Assembly: GCF_000495815.1 (NCBI RefSeq)
Contig: NZ_AWGE01000019.1
Location: 1-64,000 of the forward strand
Direction: 5' to 3'
Length of the DNA stretch: 64,000 bases
Source of the DNA: Asticcacaulis sp. AC466
Lineage (GTDB): Bacteria; Pseudomonadota; Alphaproteobacteria; Caulobacterales; Caulobacteraceae
In this document: positions 47,747-57,240 of the stretch, piece by piece
Position numbering within the stretch: the first letter of the stretch is position 1
Layout of the letters: every line of letters starts with the position of its first letter
The notes under the pieces: generated by a model
The model's input: only the letters and a program-made list of their open reading frames with translations
Told to the model about the DNA's origin: nothing
Database searches by the model: none
Program-made: the position numbers and the translations under genes

Positions 47747-49222
47747 TCAGCCGGCTTTCAAGAAACGCTCAACGCTGCCTTTTAAACCATCGGAGTGTCC
47801 GGCCAGGACAGAGGCAATGGCGCTTACGTTTCCGGCAAGTTCTCCCGTTGCTGCGGCGGCCGTGGAAACACCGGTGATATTGCTGGACATTTGCTGTGTG
47901 GTCGCCGCCTGTTCCTCAACAGCGCCGGCCATGGCAGTTGTCAGGTTCGACAGCTCATCCACCGCTCGGGTAATGGTTCCGATGGCCAAAACGGCCTCTT
48001 CGGTTGATTTTTGAATTGCGCTCACCTGCTGTGTGATTTCATCGGTCGCTTTGGCTGTCTGTCCAGCTAAGGCCTTGACCTCACCGGCGACAACGGCAAA
48101 CCCTTTACCAGCCTCTCCAGCGCGTGCCGATTCGATGGTTGCGTTCAGAGCGAGCAGGTTGGTTTGTGCGGCAATCGAATTGATCATAGCGACAACGGCA
48201 TCAACCTTGCGCGCATTTTCAGCCAGCAAGCGCACTGTCGTATCCGTAGTCGCGGCCTGTATCGCGATCTGCTGTGCGCGATCTGATACCCGACTCACCT
48301 GTCCGGAGATTTCATGTATAGCGCCGGTCATCTGTTCCGAGCTGGCCGCTACCGAGGAGGCTCTCTCGCTGGCGTTCTCGGCAGCCCCTGCCAGACCGTC
48401 GGCTGAGCGCTGCATATCGTCAACCGCTTGGGACACTGCGGCGACGACCTGGGACACGTCTGTAGCAATACTTTCCTGGTTGGTAATGATGGCCCAGGTC
48501 AACATTGGCGCGATATACTCGCCATCAGGCCCTTTGATGGCTGTTATCTGTAGTTCGAGAACTTCAGGTCCAATCCTGATCTTTGTCCTATGCGGTAGAT
48601 GACGGTCGTCGGCCAACATCTGTCGTTGGTGGGAAGGGTTCTTGTGAAAGATATCGATCGAGGCGCCCAACATATCTACCACTTTTACCGGCAGATACTG
48701 TTCAATCGCGCCCAGAGTTTTCTCAGAAGTGGCATTGAGGTAGTTGATGCGGAAGTCATTCTTCGGGTCGACCGTCATAACGGCTACCGGCATGCCGTCG
48801 ATCATGGTCAGCAAACGGCTGGTTTCATTCTTTTTGGCCGTGATGTCCGAAGCAAACTTAACAACCCGCGTGGGCTTGCCGTGCTCATCGAATACCGGAT
48901 TATAAGTGGCTTCCAGCCAGAACTTAGCGCCACCCTTACCCAGTCTCAGGAACTCGCCTGAGGCAAATGTTCCGCGCTTCAGGTCTTGCCAGAAACGCTC
49001 ATACTCAGCGCTCAGTGCAAAGGCGGGGTCAACGAATAAGCTGTGGTGCTTTCCTTTGATCTCGCCCAAATCATACCCAATAACGCGCAGAAAATTCTCG
49101 TTGGCATCCAGAATCGTACCGTCCATAGAAAAGTCAATGATGGCCAAAGAGCGATTTAAGGCGTCCAGCTTTGCTTGGGCAGAGTTAAATTCTGCCTTGG
49201 TGAACATGTTCCAATTACCCAT
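47747..49222 (-). CDS. Soluble methyl-accepting chemotaxis protein with two PAS domains
   Basis: A 491-residue chemoreceptor without membrane segments. Two PAS domains (about 20-125 and 130-245) include [18 protein letters not shown] and [13 protein letters not shown], similar to heme- or flavin-binding aerotaxis sensors. The signalling domain (about 255-491) has the invariant hairpin tip around [20 protein letters not shown]. It should signal to CheA in the cytoplasm, perhaps sensing oxygen or redox state. It is the first host gene right of the prophage, on the minus strand. Confidence 0.92.
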   Translation of the reverse strand: MGNWNMFTKAEFNSAQAKLDALNRSLAIIDFSMDGTILDANENFLRVIGYDLGEIKGKHHSLFVDPAFALSAEYERFWQDLKRGTFASGEFLRLGKGGAKFWLEATYNPVFDEHGKPTRVVKFASDITAKKNETSRLLTMIDGMPVAVMTVDPKNDFRINYLNATSEKTLGAIEQYLPVKVVDMLGASIDIFHKNPSHQRQMLADDRHLPHRTKIRIGPEVLELQITAIKGPDGEYIAPMLTWAIITNQESIATDVSQVVAAVSQAVDDMQRSADGLAGAAENASERASSVAASSEQMTGAIHEISGQVSRVSDRAQQIAIQAATTDTTVRLLAENARKVDAVVAMINSIAAQTNLLALNATIESARAGEAGKGFAVVAGEVKALAGQTAKATDEITQQVSAIQKSTEEAVLAIGTITRAVDELSNLTTAMAGAVEEQAATTQQMSSNITGVSTAAAATGELAGNVSAIASVLAGHSDGLKGSVERFLKAG

Positions 49223-49681
49223 CTCTGGCTCCCCAATTTTTACGGATTTGGCAGTTAGTTTTTATTTAATACCCACAAGAAATGGGGCGAAATTCTTAAA
49301 TTTGCTTTAAACTTGCCGCACGGATCGAAGGCCTGTTCGCTCGCCAGGCATCTCGATACCGCAGCGCTTAACATTGCCTCTTGCAGACGTCGTCCATTGG
49401 CGAATGCCAGGCGCTTCCAATAGTGTCGAGAGGTGAACGCCTTAGCAGTAGATCTTCGGGCGTGATACCAAGCTCGCTCGGCGTCTGGACTAGATGGGGT
49501 GATTGCGATCGGCATACGAACCTGTGGTAATCTATACTCGCTATCGCAATGGAGGAACCTCTCAGCGAGAAGATGTGTCAGACTATCTCGATAGCACTGG
49601 CTAGGCGGTTTAGAGAGTTGGGTTGGAAGCAGGCACTAATGCGGCCCGGCCCTACAATTGGCTCAGGGAGAGACGGATTGA

Positions 49682-49915
49682 AGCAGCGGCATATCGAAGA
49701 GCGGTGACGCAGCGATGCGAACAATTCTTTATCAAGCGGCGCTGGCGCTTCTGACCCGAAGCACCAAGGTATCCACGATCAGGTCGTGGGGTTTGGCGGT
49801 GGCCAAACCACGGGTAGCGTTGCGCTATCGTTGCCAATTCGCGCAAACTGGCAATCGTAATGCATCGCATCTGGGCTGACGGGACGGTGTTCCGTTGGTC
49901 GAAGGCCGACACTGT
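49682..49915 (+). pseudogene. IS110-family transposase C-terminal remnant
   Basis: One frame gives SGISKSGDAAMRTILYQAAL followed by LLTRSTKVSTIRSWGLAVAK; after a frameshift near 49845 another gives RKLAIVMHRIWADGTVFRW. Together these match the C-terminal (transposase_20) end of IS110 transposases. The catalytic DEDD domain is missing. The surrounding 49223-50430 region has no other convincing gene. Confidence 0.75.
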
Positions 49916-50430
49916 TCAAGTGGCAGCGGTATGCGTTTGTCATGTTGATGATCGAGATTTAGGTTTCGCCTGCTGGCGAATAAATGTCCGCAAGGACCGG
50001 TTTGAAGAGATTGCGTTGCAATCTGTGTGCAACACGCACGCCGAGTAGATGGCAACCTTCGACTGTCGGACCACCATCTGGAAGCGGCCTGGCGCCGACT
50101 TCGTAGACAAGAGCGAGCCTCTTGGATCTTTACTTCTGTCGGCCGACCGACATAATTTTAAAGCTATCAGGCTCCCTGCGCTGCGGTGGGTCTTAGACTT
50201 CGCTTATCGACGTAAGAAAGGGGGGGATATACCGCTTGGGTGCGCGGCTTATCCGGTCTCTGCGTTGCACAATTATGGCGCATGTGCCATAGGTATCGGT
50301 GAAAACTGGACTTGCGTTTAGCAGGTGGCTACTCCGGGCGCCGATCCCCCGGACAACCATAAAAACATTTCGCTTCGCCTGCGCCGGCATTCGCGCTGCG
50401 CGCTGTGACCTCTTTTCGTTAGGTAAAATC

Positions 50431-51912
50431 ATGATTTCTTTGACCGCGCTTCGGCGCGATTGGTTGGACAATGCGCGCTCCGACCTACTTTCCGGCACGC
50501 TTGTCGCCCTCGCTCTAATTCCGGAAGCTATTGCCTTTTCTATTATTGCCGGCGTCGATCCAGCCGTTGGCCTTTTCGCTTCAGTCGTTATCGCGATTAC
50601 AATAGCTATTGTTGGCGGACGCCCCGCTATGATATCGGCCGCGACCGGCGCCATGGCTCTACTAATGGGCGGTTTGGTAAAAACGCATGGTTTGGAATAC
50701 CTCTTCGCCGCTTCGCTTCTCACCGGTGCTTTTCAGATTATCATTGGTTTGCTTGGCCTCGCCAAGCTAATCCGCTTCGTTTCTCGATCTGTTATGACAG
50801 GTTTCGTCAATTCCCTGGCGATCTTGATCTTTCTGGCACAATTGCCGGAAATGCTTCATGTGCCGTACGCCACATATGCTTTGATCGCGGGCGCCCTGAT
50901 CATCATCTACCTGTTGCCGCGCGTCACCAAAGCCGTACCATCGCCGCTGGTCGCGATCATTGTCATTACTGTTATCGTGCAACTCATGCATCTTGACGTT
51001 CACACTGTTGGTGATATGGGGCGTTTGCCTACAGCTCTACCCAGTTTGCATATGCCCCAGGTTCCGTTGACCTGGGAAACGTTGGCAATTATCGCGCCCG
51101 TTTCAGCCACCTTGGCCTGCGTCGGACTGCTGGAAACGCTGCTGACGGCAAGCCTTGTCGATGATGTCACTGACACACCCTCTAACAAGGATCGCGAGGC
51201 ACGTGGTCAGGGTATCGCCAATGTCCTGTCAGGCTTTTTTGGTGGTATGGCCGGCTGTGCTATGATTGGTCAAACCATGATCAACGTCACCTCCGGCGGG
51301 CGCGGTCGACTATCAACACTTTGGTCTGGTGTGTTCCTTCTAATCCTATTGCTGGTTCTTCAAAAATGGGTCGCCATGGTTCCGATGGCCGCACTTGTCG
51401 CCGTGATGATTATGGTGTCGATCGGAACATTCGACTGGAACTCGCTAAGTCGCCTCAAGACAACGCCGATCCAGTCGAACATTGTCATGCTTGTGACTAC
51501 GGTGACCGTAGTCGCTACGCACGATCTTTCAAAGGGTGTCGTAGCGGGCGTGATCCTGTCGGCCCTTTTCTTCACTACGAAAGTGGCCAGACTCTTGTCT
51601 GTCGAACAAACCGCACCGGATGACGAGCCGCGACTGCACTACGTCGTTCGTGGGCAACTCTTCTTCGTGTCAGCTGAATTTCTGAAAGCAAGCTTCGAAT
51701 TCCATGGCCATCCGAAGCAGGTCGAAATAGATCTATCAGGCGCGCATATCTGGGATCTGACGGCTATCGCAGCTATTGACGCGGTTGTATTCAAATATAG
51801 GCGTGCCGGAGCAGAAGTGCATGTGACAGGCATGAGCGAGGCCAGTACGACTTTGGTAGAACGTGTCGGACAGTTTGACAAAACCCATCTACCAACGGGA
51901 ACCGGTCACTAG
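50431..51912 (+). CDS. SulP-family anion transporter with STAS domain
   Basis: A 493-residue inner-membrane transporter, likely for sulfate or another anion such as bicarbonate. It starts at the ATG at 50431. Typical SulP features are LRRDWLDNARSDLLSGTLVA at the N-terminus, GGRPAMISAATGAMALLMGG (the anion-binding region) and NVLSGFFGGMAGCAMIGQTM. About ten to twelve membrane helices are followed by a STAS domain (about 400-490) with LSGAHIWDLTAIAAID. A hairpin (TCCGGG 50333-50338 with CCCGGA 50348-50353) lies in the leader. Confidence 0.93.
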   Translation: MISLTALRRDWLDNARSDLLSGTLVALALIPEAIAFSIIAGVDPAVGLFASVVIAITIAIVGGRPAMISAATGAMALLMGGLVKTHGLEYLFAASLLTGAFQIIIGLLGLAKLIRFVSRSVMTGFVNSLAILIFLAQLPEMLHVPYATYALIAGALIIIYLLPRVTKAVPSPLVAIIVITVIVQLMHLDVHTVGDMGRLPTALPSLHMPQVPLTWETLAIIAPVSATLACVGLLETLLTASLVDDVTDTPSNKDREARGQGIANVLSGFFGGMAGCAMIGQTMINVTSGGRGRLSTLWSGVFLLILLLVLQKWVAMVPMAALVAVMIMVSIGTFDWNSLSRLKTTPIQSNIVMLVTTVTVVATHDLSKGVVAGVILSALFFTTKVARLLSVEQTAPDDEPRLHYVVRGQLFFVSAEFLKASFEFHGHPKQVEIDLSGAHIWDLTAIAAIDAVVFKYRRAGAEVHVTGMSEASTTLVERVGQFDKTHLPTGTGH

Positions 51913-51921
51913 ATTGAAAAT

Positions 51922-51939
51922 GTCTCGGTAAAACGAGAC
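51922..51939 (+). terminator. Possible terminator after the SulP gene
   Basis: GTCTCG-GTAAAA-CGAGAC hairpin ten bases beyond the stop, but only TTCTC follows, so the T tract is weak. Confidence 0.4.
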
Positions 51940-52065
51940 TTCTCAGTAAGGGAATCAAGGGGTTTCCTGTGAGATCGCAATCAGACAAGACCTGACGGCT
52001 TCAGTGGAGTTTGAAATCGTGGCAATCTTGCGGGGACAGCGCTTCACCAACGGTACGTAATCAGA

Positions 52066-53424
52066 CTATAGAGATAGTGCCTTTGAACCGCCATTTCCGC
52101 CGTCGCGGGTCGTAAGCACGGCCTCAAAGCCGTCGGAAAGATTGCGCAGGGTCAATTCGCCGCCGTGCAGGCGTGCGATCTGCTTGACCATGGCGAGTCC
52201 CAGGCCGGTGCCGTTCGGAGTGAGGGCGGGGTCTGGTAATGGCTGGCGGGCGCTGTCTCCGCGCACAAACGGTTGGGTTAAAGAGGCGATCTGCGTTTCC
52301 GGAACACCGCGCCCATGATCGCGGACGCGAACCTGCCAGCCGTCCGGCGTTTGGCGACAGGTGAGTTCCACCGGTGCCGCGCCATAATGTAGGGCATTCT
52401 CGACCAGGTTGATCAGGGCGCGGTGCAAGGCCTCCGGTCGTCCGTGCAGGATTCCATTCGGCAGCGGCGCGGCCATCACTACACCTAATGGGCCATATTC
52501 CGCCAACACAGGTGTGAAAAGGTCCGGCAAGCTGACCTTGGTGACCGGTTCCGCATCAAACCCGCGCGCATACATCAAGAACTGCGACAGGATGGCGTCG
52601 ATACGGTCGATCTGGCGCTGAGCGCTTGCGGTCAGTGCTTCGTCGTCGCAGGTCATCATCTCAAAGGCCAGTTTCAGCTTGGCCAGAGGCGTGCGGACAT
52701 CATGCGAGATACCCGCCAGAATAAGGTTGCGATCGGTGTCGGCGCGGGTCAGTCTGGCTGTCATGTCATTGAAGCTGCGCGACAGGTCGGCAATTTCCAA
52801 CGGCCCGTCTTCCCGCAAGGGTGGCGCCGGCGCCGCCAGTCGGTAGCGTTCGGTCGCGTCGCGCAGCGCATTCAGCGGCCGCAGCAGCCGATTGCTGAGC
52901 AGCGCCGCCGCCAGCATCGCCAACCCGAAGGTCGAAGCAGCCCCAGCCAGCAAAAGGCCGGTAGGTCCGAGCAACGGAGGCGATTTAACGCTGATCCAGT
53001 AGGGCGCACCGCCCAGCCAGACATGTATCCAAAGCTTGCGGCTATGGTCGGTTCGCCATGAGAGGTCGGTTTTATCGCCCATGGCCTTCACCAGCGCCCG
53101 CATGAAAACCCGCTCCAACATGCGCGGCGGCGGGCCCGCGTCGTCGGGCGGTCGTTCGCCTGTCCATATTTCGACATAGGAGGACTTGGCCATATGCCGG
53201 ATCAGGCGTTGCCGGTCGGCTTCCGGCGCTTCGGACAGGGTTTCGGATATTGAGGCCACGTTTTCGGCCATGATGCCGGCCACGCGCTGCAACTCCGGCC
53301 GCAGTACCAGCAGAGTGAAGAGCACGATGCTGAGGATCTGAGCCAAGCCGACAATAAGGGCGGTCAGGGCCACGGTCTGGCCCCACAGGCTACCGGGGCG
53401 AAGTCTTGACCAAAGGCTTTTCAT
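52066..53424 (-). CDS. Sensor histidine kinase, EnvZ type
   Basis: A 452-residue kinase starting at the ATG that overlaps the response-regulator stop (ATGA). Two membrane helices (about 15-41 and 153-178) enclose a periplasmic loop; a HAMP domain (about 180-232) follows. The phosphorylated His241 is in GISHDVRTPLAKLK. The ATPase domain has NLVENALHYG (N box), VRDHGRGVP (G1) and GTGLGLAMVK (G2). It should phosphorylate the regulator encoded upstream in the same operon. The stimulus is unknown. Confidence 0.93.
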   Translation of the reverse strand: MKSLWSRLRPGSLWGQTVALTALIVGLAQILSIVLFTLLVLRPELQRVAGIMAENVASISETLSEAPEADRQRLIRHMAKSSYVEIWTGERPPDDAGPPPRMLERVFMRALVKAMGDKTDLSWRTDHSRKLWIHVWLGGAPYWISVKSPPLLGPTGLLLAGAASTFGLAMLAAALLSNRLLRPLNALRDATERYRLAAPAPPLREDGPLEIADLSRSFNDMTARLTRADTDRNLILAGISHDVRTPLAKLKLAFEMMTCDDEALTASAQRQIDRIDAILSQFLMYARGFDAEPVTKVSLPDLFTPVLAEYGPLGVVMAAPLPNGILHGRPEALHRALINLVENALHYGAAPVELTCRQTPDGWQVRVRDHGRGVPETQIASLTQPFVRGDSARQPLPDPALTPNGTGLGLAMVKQIARLHGGELTLRNLSDGFEAVLTTRDGGNGGSKALSL

Positions 53425-54131
53425 CTGTCCGCCTTTGTGAACACATAGCCGTGTCCCCAAACCGTCTTGATCCATTCCGGATTGGCTGGATCGGCTTCGA
53501 TCAGGCGCCGTAGCCGCACGATCTGGACATCGACGGCACGATCGGTCACGTCAGCATCACGACCCATCGCCAGATCGATGATCTGCGCGCGCGATAGGGG
53601 CCGTCCGGCGTGGTGCAGCAGCACCTTTAGCAGGGCGAATTCACGCGTACTGAGGTCTATGGACGCGCCGCTGCGGGTGAGTTGCATCCGGCCGAGATCA
53701 AACACAAACGGTCCGAAAGTCACCCGGCCTTCGCCGTTGTCGAGGTGGGCCACGGCGGGTCGACGACGCTGGATGGCGGCGATGCGTGCCAATAGTTCGC
53801 GCGGCACAAAGGGTTTTGGCAGGTAGTCGTCAGCCCCCATCTCAAGCCCCAGAATACGGTCGATTGGGTCTCCTTTTGCGGTCAGCATGACGATCGGCGT
53901 GTCGAAGCCCGAAGCGCGCAGACGGCGGCAAACGCTGAGTCCATCTTCGTCGGGCATCATGAGGTCGAGAATCAGGACGTCGACCGGTTCACGGGCGAGC
54001 GCGCGATCAAGACTTTTGCTGTCAGGCACGGTGCGGACGCTGAAACCGTTCTCGCTCAGATAACGCTGGAGCAGTCCACGCATCTCCGCATCGTCGTCAA
54101 GGACGATCAGGCGGGTGGGGGAGGTCGTCAT
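53421..54131 (-). CDS. OmpR-family response regulator
   Basis: A 236-residue regulator. The receiver domain has the acidic pocket LDDD (11-14), phosphoacceptor Asp56 in LILDLMMPDEDG and Lys106 in YLPKPF. The C-terminal winged helix (about 135-232) has STREFALLKVLLHHAG and the end motif VWGHGYVF. It is divergent from the 54328 gene, and GTTACA repeats in the shared upstream region are likely binding sites. Confidence 0.95.
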   Translation of the reverse strand: MTTSPTRLIVLDDDAEMRGLLQRYLSENGFSVRTVPDSKSLDRALAREPVDVLILDLMMPDEDGLSVCRRLRASGFDTPIVMLTAKGDPIDRILGLEMGADDYLPKPFVPRELLARIAAIQRRRPAVAHLDNGEGRVTFGPFVFDLGRMQLTRSGASIDLSTREFALLKVLLHHAGRPLSRAQIIDLAMGRDADVTDRAVDVQIVRLRRLIEADPANPEWIKTVWGHGYVFTKADR

Positions 54132-54198
54132 GCGCAGGGCTCCTCAATTGTCAGCCGCCACTCTAGCGTAAGGGAAAGCTTCGGACATTTGCGAAGAT

Positions 54199-54245
54199 GT
54201 TACAAGACGTTACAGGTGGCCGCTGTTGCACCATCCTGTAACATC
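54199..54245. promoter_or_regulatory. GTTACA repeats, likely response-regulator sites
   Basis: GTTACA at 54199-54204 and 54209-54214 are spaced exactly ten bases apart, as for tandem OmpR-type binding. TGTAAC (54237-54242) repeats the motif inverted, and ACGTAAC at 54267-54273 is a further half-site. They lie between the divergent regulator and exported-protein genes. Confidence 0.55.
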
Positions 54246-54327
54246 TCAGGGATTTCGTGTCGTTTTTACGTAACCTTCCGACCCTAGCCTCGTTTGTGTC
54301 ATCCACGACAAACAAGGAGAGAGCAAA

Positions 54328-54837
54328 ATGAAAAAGACACTTATCGCTACCACAGCCGCCGTTTTGGCCACGCTGGTATTTGCCGATACCGCTACCGCCG
54401 CCACCGGCCACGTCCGTGCCCGCAGCGCTAATGGCGTCGTCGCCGGGGGAACAAACAACGGCAACAGCTATGTCCGCGCCCGTGGCACTAAAGCGAACGC
54501 CGATGGCAGCACAACAGCCGCCAGCGGCGGCGCCTTCAAGACGAGGACCGGCGCCTACGGCGCGCGCGGCTCGACCACCACGGTCAATCCTGACGGCTCA
54601 GCCAGTCATTCCGGCAGCGCATATGCAACCGGTGCCAAGGGCACGGCCAGCACGTCCGGCGGCTTTACGCGCAATGCCGACGGCACGGTTTCCGGCGGCC
54701 GCAACACCGACGTCACCAATGCCGCCACCGGCAACAGTTACAGCGGCAGCACCAGTTATGACAGCGCGACCGGCGCGACTCATAGCGGCACCTGCACGGA
54801 TGCGTCCGGCGCTACTATCGCCTGCCCCACGCGATAG
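54328..54837 (+). CDS. Exported Gly/Ala/Ser/Thr-rich repetitive protein
   Basis: A 169-residue protein with a Sec signal (MKKTLIATTAAVLATLVFAD, cleavage near ATA-ATG). The mature part is low-complexity, with recurring units such as NADGS/NPDGS/NADGTVSGG and SGGAF/SGGFT. It ends with two Cys (CTDASGATIAC). GGAGAG precedes the ATG. It may be a structural or surface protein; the adjacent two-component pair probably controls it. Confidence 0.8.
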   Translation: MKKTLIATTAAVLATLVFADTATAATGHVRARSANGVVAGGTNNGNSYVRARGTKANADGSTTAASGGAFKTRTGAYGARGSTTTVNPDGSASHSGSAYATGAKGTASTSGGFTRNADGTVSGGRNTDVTNAATGNSYSGSTSYDSATGATHSGTCTDASGATIACPTR

Positions 54838-54845
54838 GCGTCTTT

Positions 54846-54884
54846 GCCCCTTGCGTGCCCCCCTCACGCAAGGGGCTCATTTTA
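54846..54884 (+). terminator. Strong hairpin between exported protein and EF-hand genes
   Basis: GCCCCTTGCGTG (54846-54857) pairs perfectly with CACGCAAGGGGC (54865-54876), 12 bp, followed by TCATTTTATT. It may terminate most transcripts, or limit expression of the next gene as an operon-internal attenuator; the EF-hand start is 23 bases further on. Confidence 0.75.
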
Positions 54885-54899
54885 TTCTGGAGTTCCCCA

Positions 54900-55313
54900 A
54901 TGAAGATTATCACTTTCGCCTTTCCAGCTCTTTTTCTGGTCACCAACGCCGTCGCGGCACCCGTCGCAACATCTGCGCAGATCGAGCAGATGGTCAGCCG
55001 CGCCATGGAAGCGGACACCAACCGCGACGGCATGTTGACCCGCGCCGAGTGGCAGGCCTGGCGGTCAGCCCAGTTCACCCGCTTCGACCGCAACGGGGAT
55101 GGTTATCTGACGAATGCCGACGTTCCGGCCATTGCCTCAGGCCAGATGGCACCCAAGATGCAGGCGGCAATAGCTGCGTTCGACGCCAATCATGACGGAC
55201 GCCTCAGCCGTGACGAGTTTGTCAATGGTCCGATGCTGGTGTTCGACCAGATCGACCTAGATCATAACGGGGTCCTAGACGGTCACGAAATCGCACTGGC
55301 GAAGGGGCGCTGA
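54900..55313 (+). CDS. Exported EF-hand calcium-binding protein
   Basis: A 137-residue protein with a signal peptide (MKIITFAFPALFLVTNAVA, cleavage near VAA). Four EF-hand loops are visible: DTNRDGMLTRAEW, DRNGDGYLTNAD, DANHDGRLSRDEF and DLDHNGVLDGHEI, each with Asp/Asn ligands. It is probably a periplasmic calcium sensor or buffer. The ATG at 54900 follows TCTGGAG. Confidence 0.9.
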   Translation: MKIITFAFPALFLVTNAVAAPVATSAQIEQMVSRAMEADTNRDGMLTRAEWQAWRSAQFTRFDRNGDGYLTNADVPAIASGQMAPKMQAAIAAFDANHDGRLSRDEFVNGPMLVFDQIDLDHNGVLDGHEIALAKGR

Positions 55314-55315
55314 TC

Positions 55316-56134
55316 ATGGGACATAACCTATATCACGGTGCTTTTATCTGGGTGGCTCTGGTCTTTGTTGTGCTGGAGGCGCTCTATATCGCTTTTGTTC
55401 GCAAGGAGGCCTATGACGTGCGCCAGACCGCTGCGTCTCTGGGCGTCGCCGTCGGCAACACGCTGCTGCGGCCGCTGACCGCGCTGATGGTCATGGCTGT
55501 CTTTCCTTTCGCCGCGCAGTTTGCTCCCTGGCATCTCTCCATGACTGATCCCTGGGTCTGGATCGTGGCCTTCATCGGCTTCGAGTTCCTTTATTATTGG
55601 ATGCACCGCTTCAGCCATACCATTCGCTGGCTGTGGGCTTCGCATGCCGTTCACCACTCGGCCAACAGCTTCAATCTGCCGGCGGCTGTGCGGCTCGGCT
55701 GGACCAATGTGATCTCCGGTGAATGGTTGATGTTCCTGCCCATGGTCCTGCTTGGCTTTCCGCCATTGATGGTCGTCATCCTGCTGACGGCTAACCTCAT
55801 CTATCAGTTCTTCCTGCATACCGAGTTGTCGCCGAAATGGGGCGTGCTGGAATATGTTTTGAATACGCCGGCGCATCACCGCATTCACCACGCTTCCAAC
55901 GTGCAATATCTCGACCGCAATTTCGGCGGTGTGCTGATTGTCTTCGATAAATGGTTCGGCACATTTGCTGAGGATGACCAGAGCGAGCCCGTCGTTTTTG
56001 GCCTTACAACCCCCATACACTCGCATAATCCGTTCGTGATTGCCCTGCGCGAATGGAGGCGGATGCTGGGTGATGTCATGCGCTCGAAATCCTTGGGTGA
56101 GGCCGCCGGTAACTTGTTTGGCCGCCCGAAATGA
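55316..56134 (+). CDS. Fatty acid hydroxylase/sterol desaturase-family membrane enzyme
   Basis: A 272-residue di-iron membrane enzyme. Histidine boxes are MHRFSH, SHAVHHSAN and HHRIHHASN, the family's metal ligands. Several membrane helices (about 8-26, 45-68, 78-95, 145-170) surround them. It should hydroxylate or desaturate a lipid; the substrate is unknown. It starts two bases after the EF-hand stop. Confidence 0.9.
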   Translation: MGHNLYHGAFIWVALVFVVLEALYIAFVRKEAYDVRQTAASLGVAVGNTLLRPLTALMVMAVFPFAAQFAPWHLSMTDPWVWIVAFIGFEFLYYWMHRFSHTIRWLWASHAVHHSANSFNLPAAVRLGWTNVISGEWLMFLPMVLLGFPPLMVVILLTANLIYQFFLHTELSPKWGVLEYVLNTPAHHRIHHASNVQYLDRNFGGVLIVFDKWFGTFAEDDQSEPVVFGLTTPIHSHNPFVIALREWRRMLGDVMRSKSLGEAAGNLFGRPK

Positions 56135-56163
56135 CACATAAATCCACAGTAAAGGAAATTCCG

Positions 56164-57075
56164 ATGAAACGCTTTTTGGGGAGCCTCGTCGTCGTATCGC
56201 TGGTCATCACGGCCGGCGGCGTCACAGCCGGTCCGTTGCGTGACCGCTTGGGCGCCAAATTTCAGGACAGGCTTCAGGCCAAACAGGCGGAAGAAAGCCG
56301 CCCTATCGATGTGCAGGCGATCCTGCCGGGGGCGCGCAAACAGACCCTGTCCTATGGTGCGGATGCGCGTCAGGCGATCGACATCTATACGCCGCCCAAT
56401 ACGCATGACGCGCCGGTGATCGTTATGGTGCACGGTGGGGCGTGGAAGGTCGGCGACAAGGCGAATACCGGCAGCGTGGAAAACAAGCTGAAATACTGGC
56501 TGCCCAAGGGGTATGTTTTTGTCAGTGTCAATTACCGTATGCTGCCCGACATCATGGCCTATGAACAGGCCGAGGACGTGGCCGCGGCCCTGCGCTATGT
56601 ACAGTCCCACGCCGGCGGCTGGGGCGCACGCTCGGACCGTCTTATCCTGATGGGGCACTCGGCCGGCGCGCACATCGTGGCGCTGCTGTCATCGAACCCT
56701 GCCATGGTCGGGCAAAAATGGGCGGGTACTGTTGTGCTTGATTCCGCTGTGATGAGTGTGCCCGACCTTATGTCACACCGTCATCTCGGCTTCTATGACG
56801 AGGCTTTCGGCGCCGACAAGGCCTACTGGCTGAAAGCCTCGCCGATGGATCAGTGGACAACCGCCGCGGTGCCGATGCTGGTTGTGTGTTCGACCAAGCG
56901 CAAAGACAGACCCTGTGATCAGGCAAAGGCGTTTCAGACCAAGGTGACGCAGGCGGGGCAGGCGATGCCACTCTTGCCACAGGACCTGACACACGAAGAG
57001 ATCAATCGGACTCTCGGCTTGCCTTCAGCCTATACATTGGCGGTCGATCACTTCGTAACCAGCCACGTCAAATAG
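56164..57075 (+). CDS. Exported alpha/beta hydrolase
   Basis: A 303-residue enzyme from the ATG at 56164 with a Sec signal (about 1-23). The oxyanion HGGAW (90-94) and nucleophile elbow GHSAGAH (Ser166) place it in the hormone-sensitive lipase/esterase group. The catalytic His is likely in VDHFVTSH near the end. It may be co-transcribed with the hydroxylase gene 29 bases upstream, suggesting a joint role in lipid or ester metabolism. Confidence 0.88.
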   Translation: MKRFLGSLVVVSLVITAGGVTAGPLRDRLGAKFQDRLQAKQAEESRPIDVQAILPGARKQTLSYGADARQAIDIYTPPNTHDAPVIVMVHGGAWKVGDKANTGSVENKLKYWLPKGYVFVSVNYRMLPDIMAYEQAEDVAAALRYVQSHAGGWGARSDRLILMGHSAGAHIVALLSSNPAMVGQKWAGTVVLDSAVMSVPDLMSHRHLGFYDEAFGADKAYWLKASPMDQWTTAAVPMLVVCSTKRKDRPCDQAKAFQTKVTQAGQAMPLLPQDLTHEEINRTLGLPSAYTLAVDHFVTSHVK

Positions 57076-57146
57076 AAGTGTTGTTAGTCGGTAGAAAAAC
57101 CTTGGACCACCAAGAGGTCGTTCATGTTTTCCTACCGACCGCAATC

Positions 57147-57240
57147 GCGATATGCAGGCGTTTGTTAGCCGCTGGCTGGCGGCGATCAAACGGCCCCGTG
57201 CGGTGCAATGGGTGGTCGGTATTGACCCGTATAGTTTAAG
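57147..57240 (+). pseudogene. priA: Possible PriA C-terminal fragment
   Basis: One frame reads FVSRWLAAIKRPRAVQWVVG followed by IDPYSL, like the C-terminal end of primosomal helicase PriA (…VRxxVDIDPxSFL). Only about 30 residues are present and they run into the 3' end of the Ltp gene. A hairpin-like GTCGGTAG...CTACCGAC lies just before it. Confidence 0.4.

Noticed and set aside
49255-50321. Several short frames between the chemoreceptor and SulP genes
   Set aside because: Apart from the IS110 remnant, the frames lack ribosome binding sites and recognisable sequence; the region looks decayed.
55328-56137. 269-codon minus-strand frame opposite the hydroxylase
   Set aside because: The plus strand has all histidine boxes of the membrane hydroxylase family; the antisense frame is a shadow.
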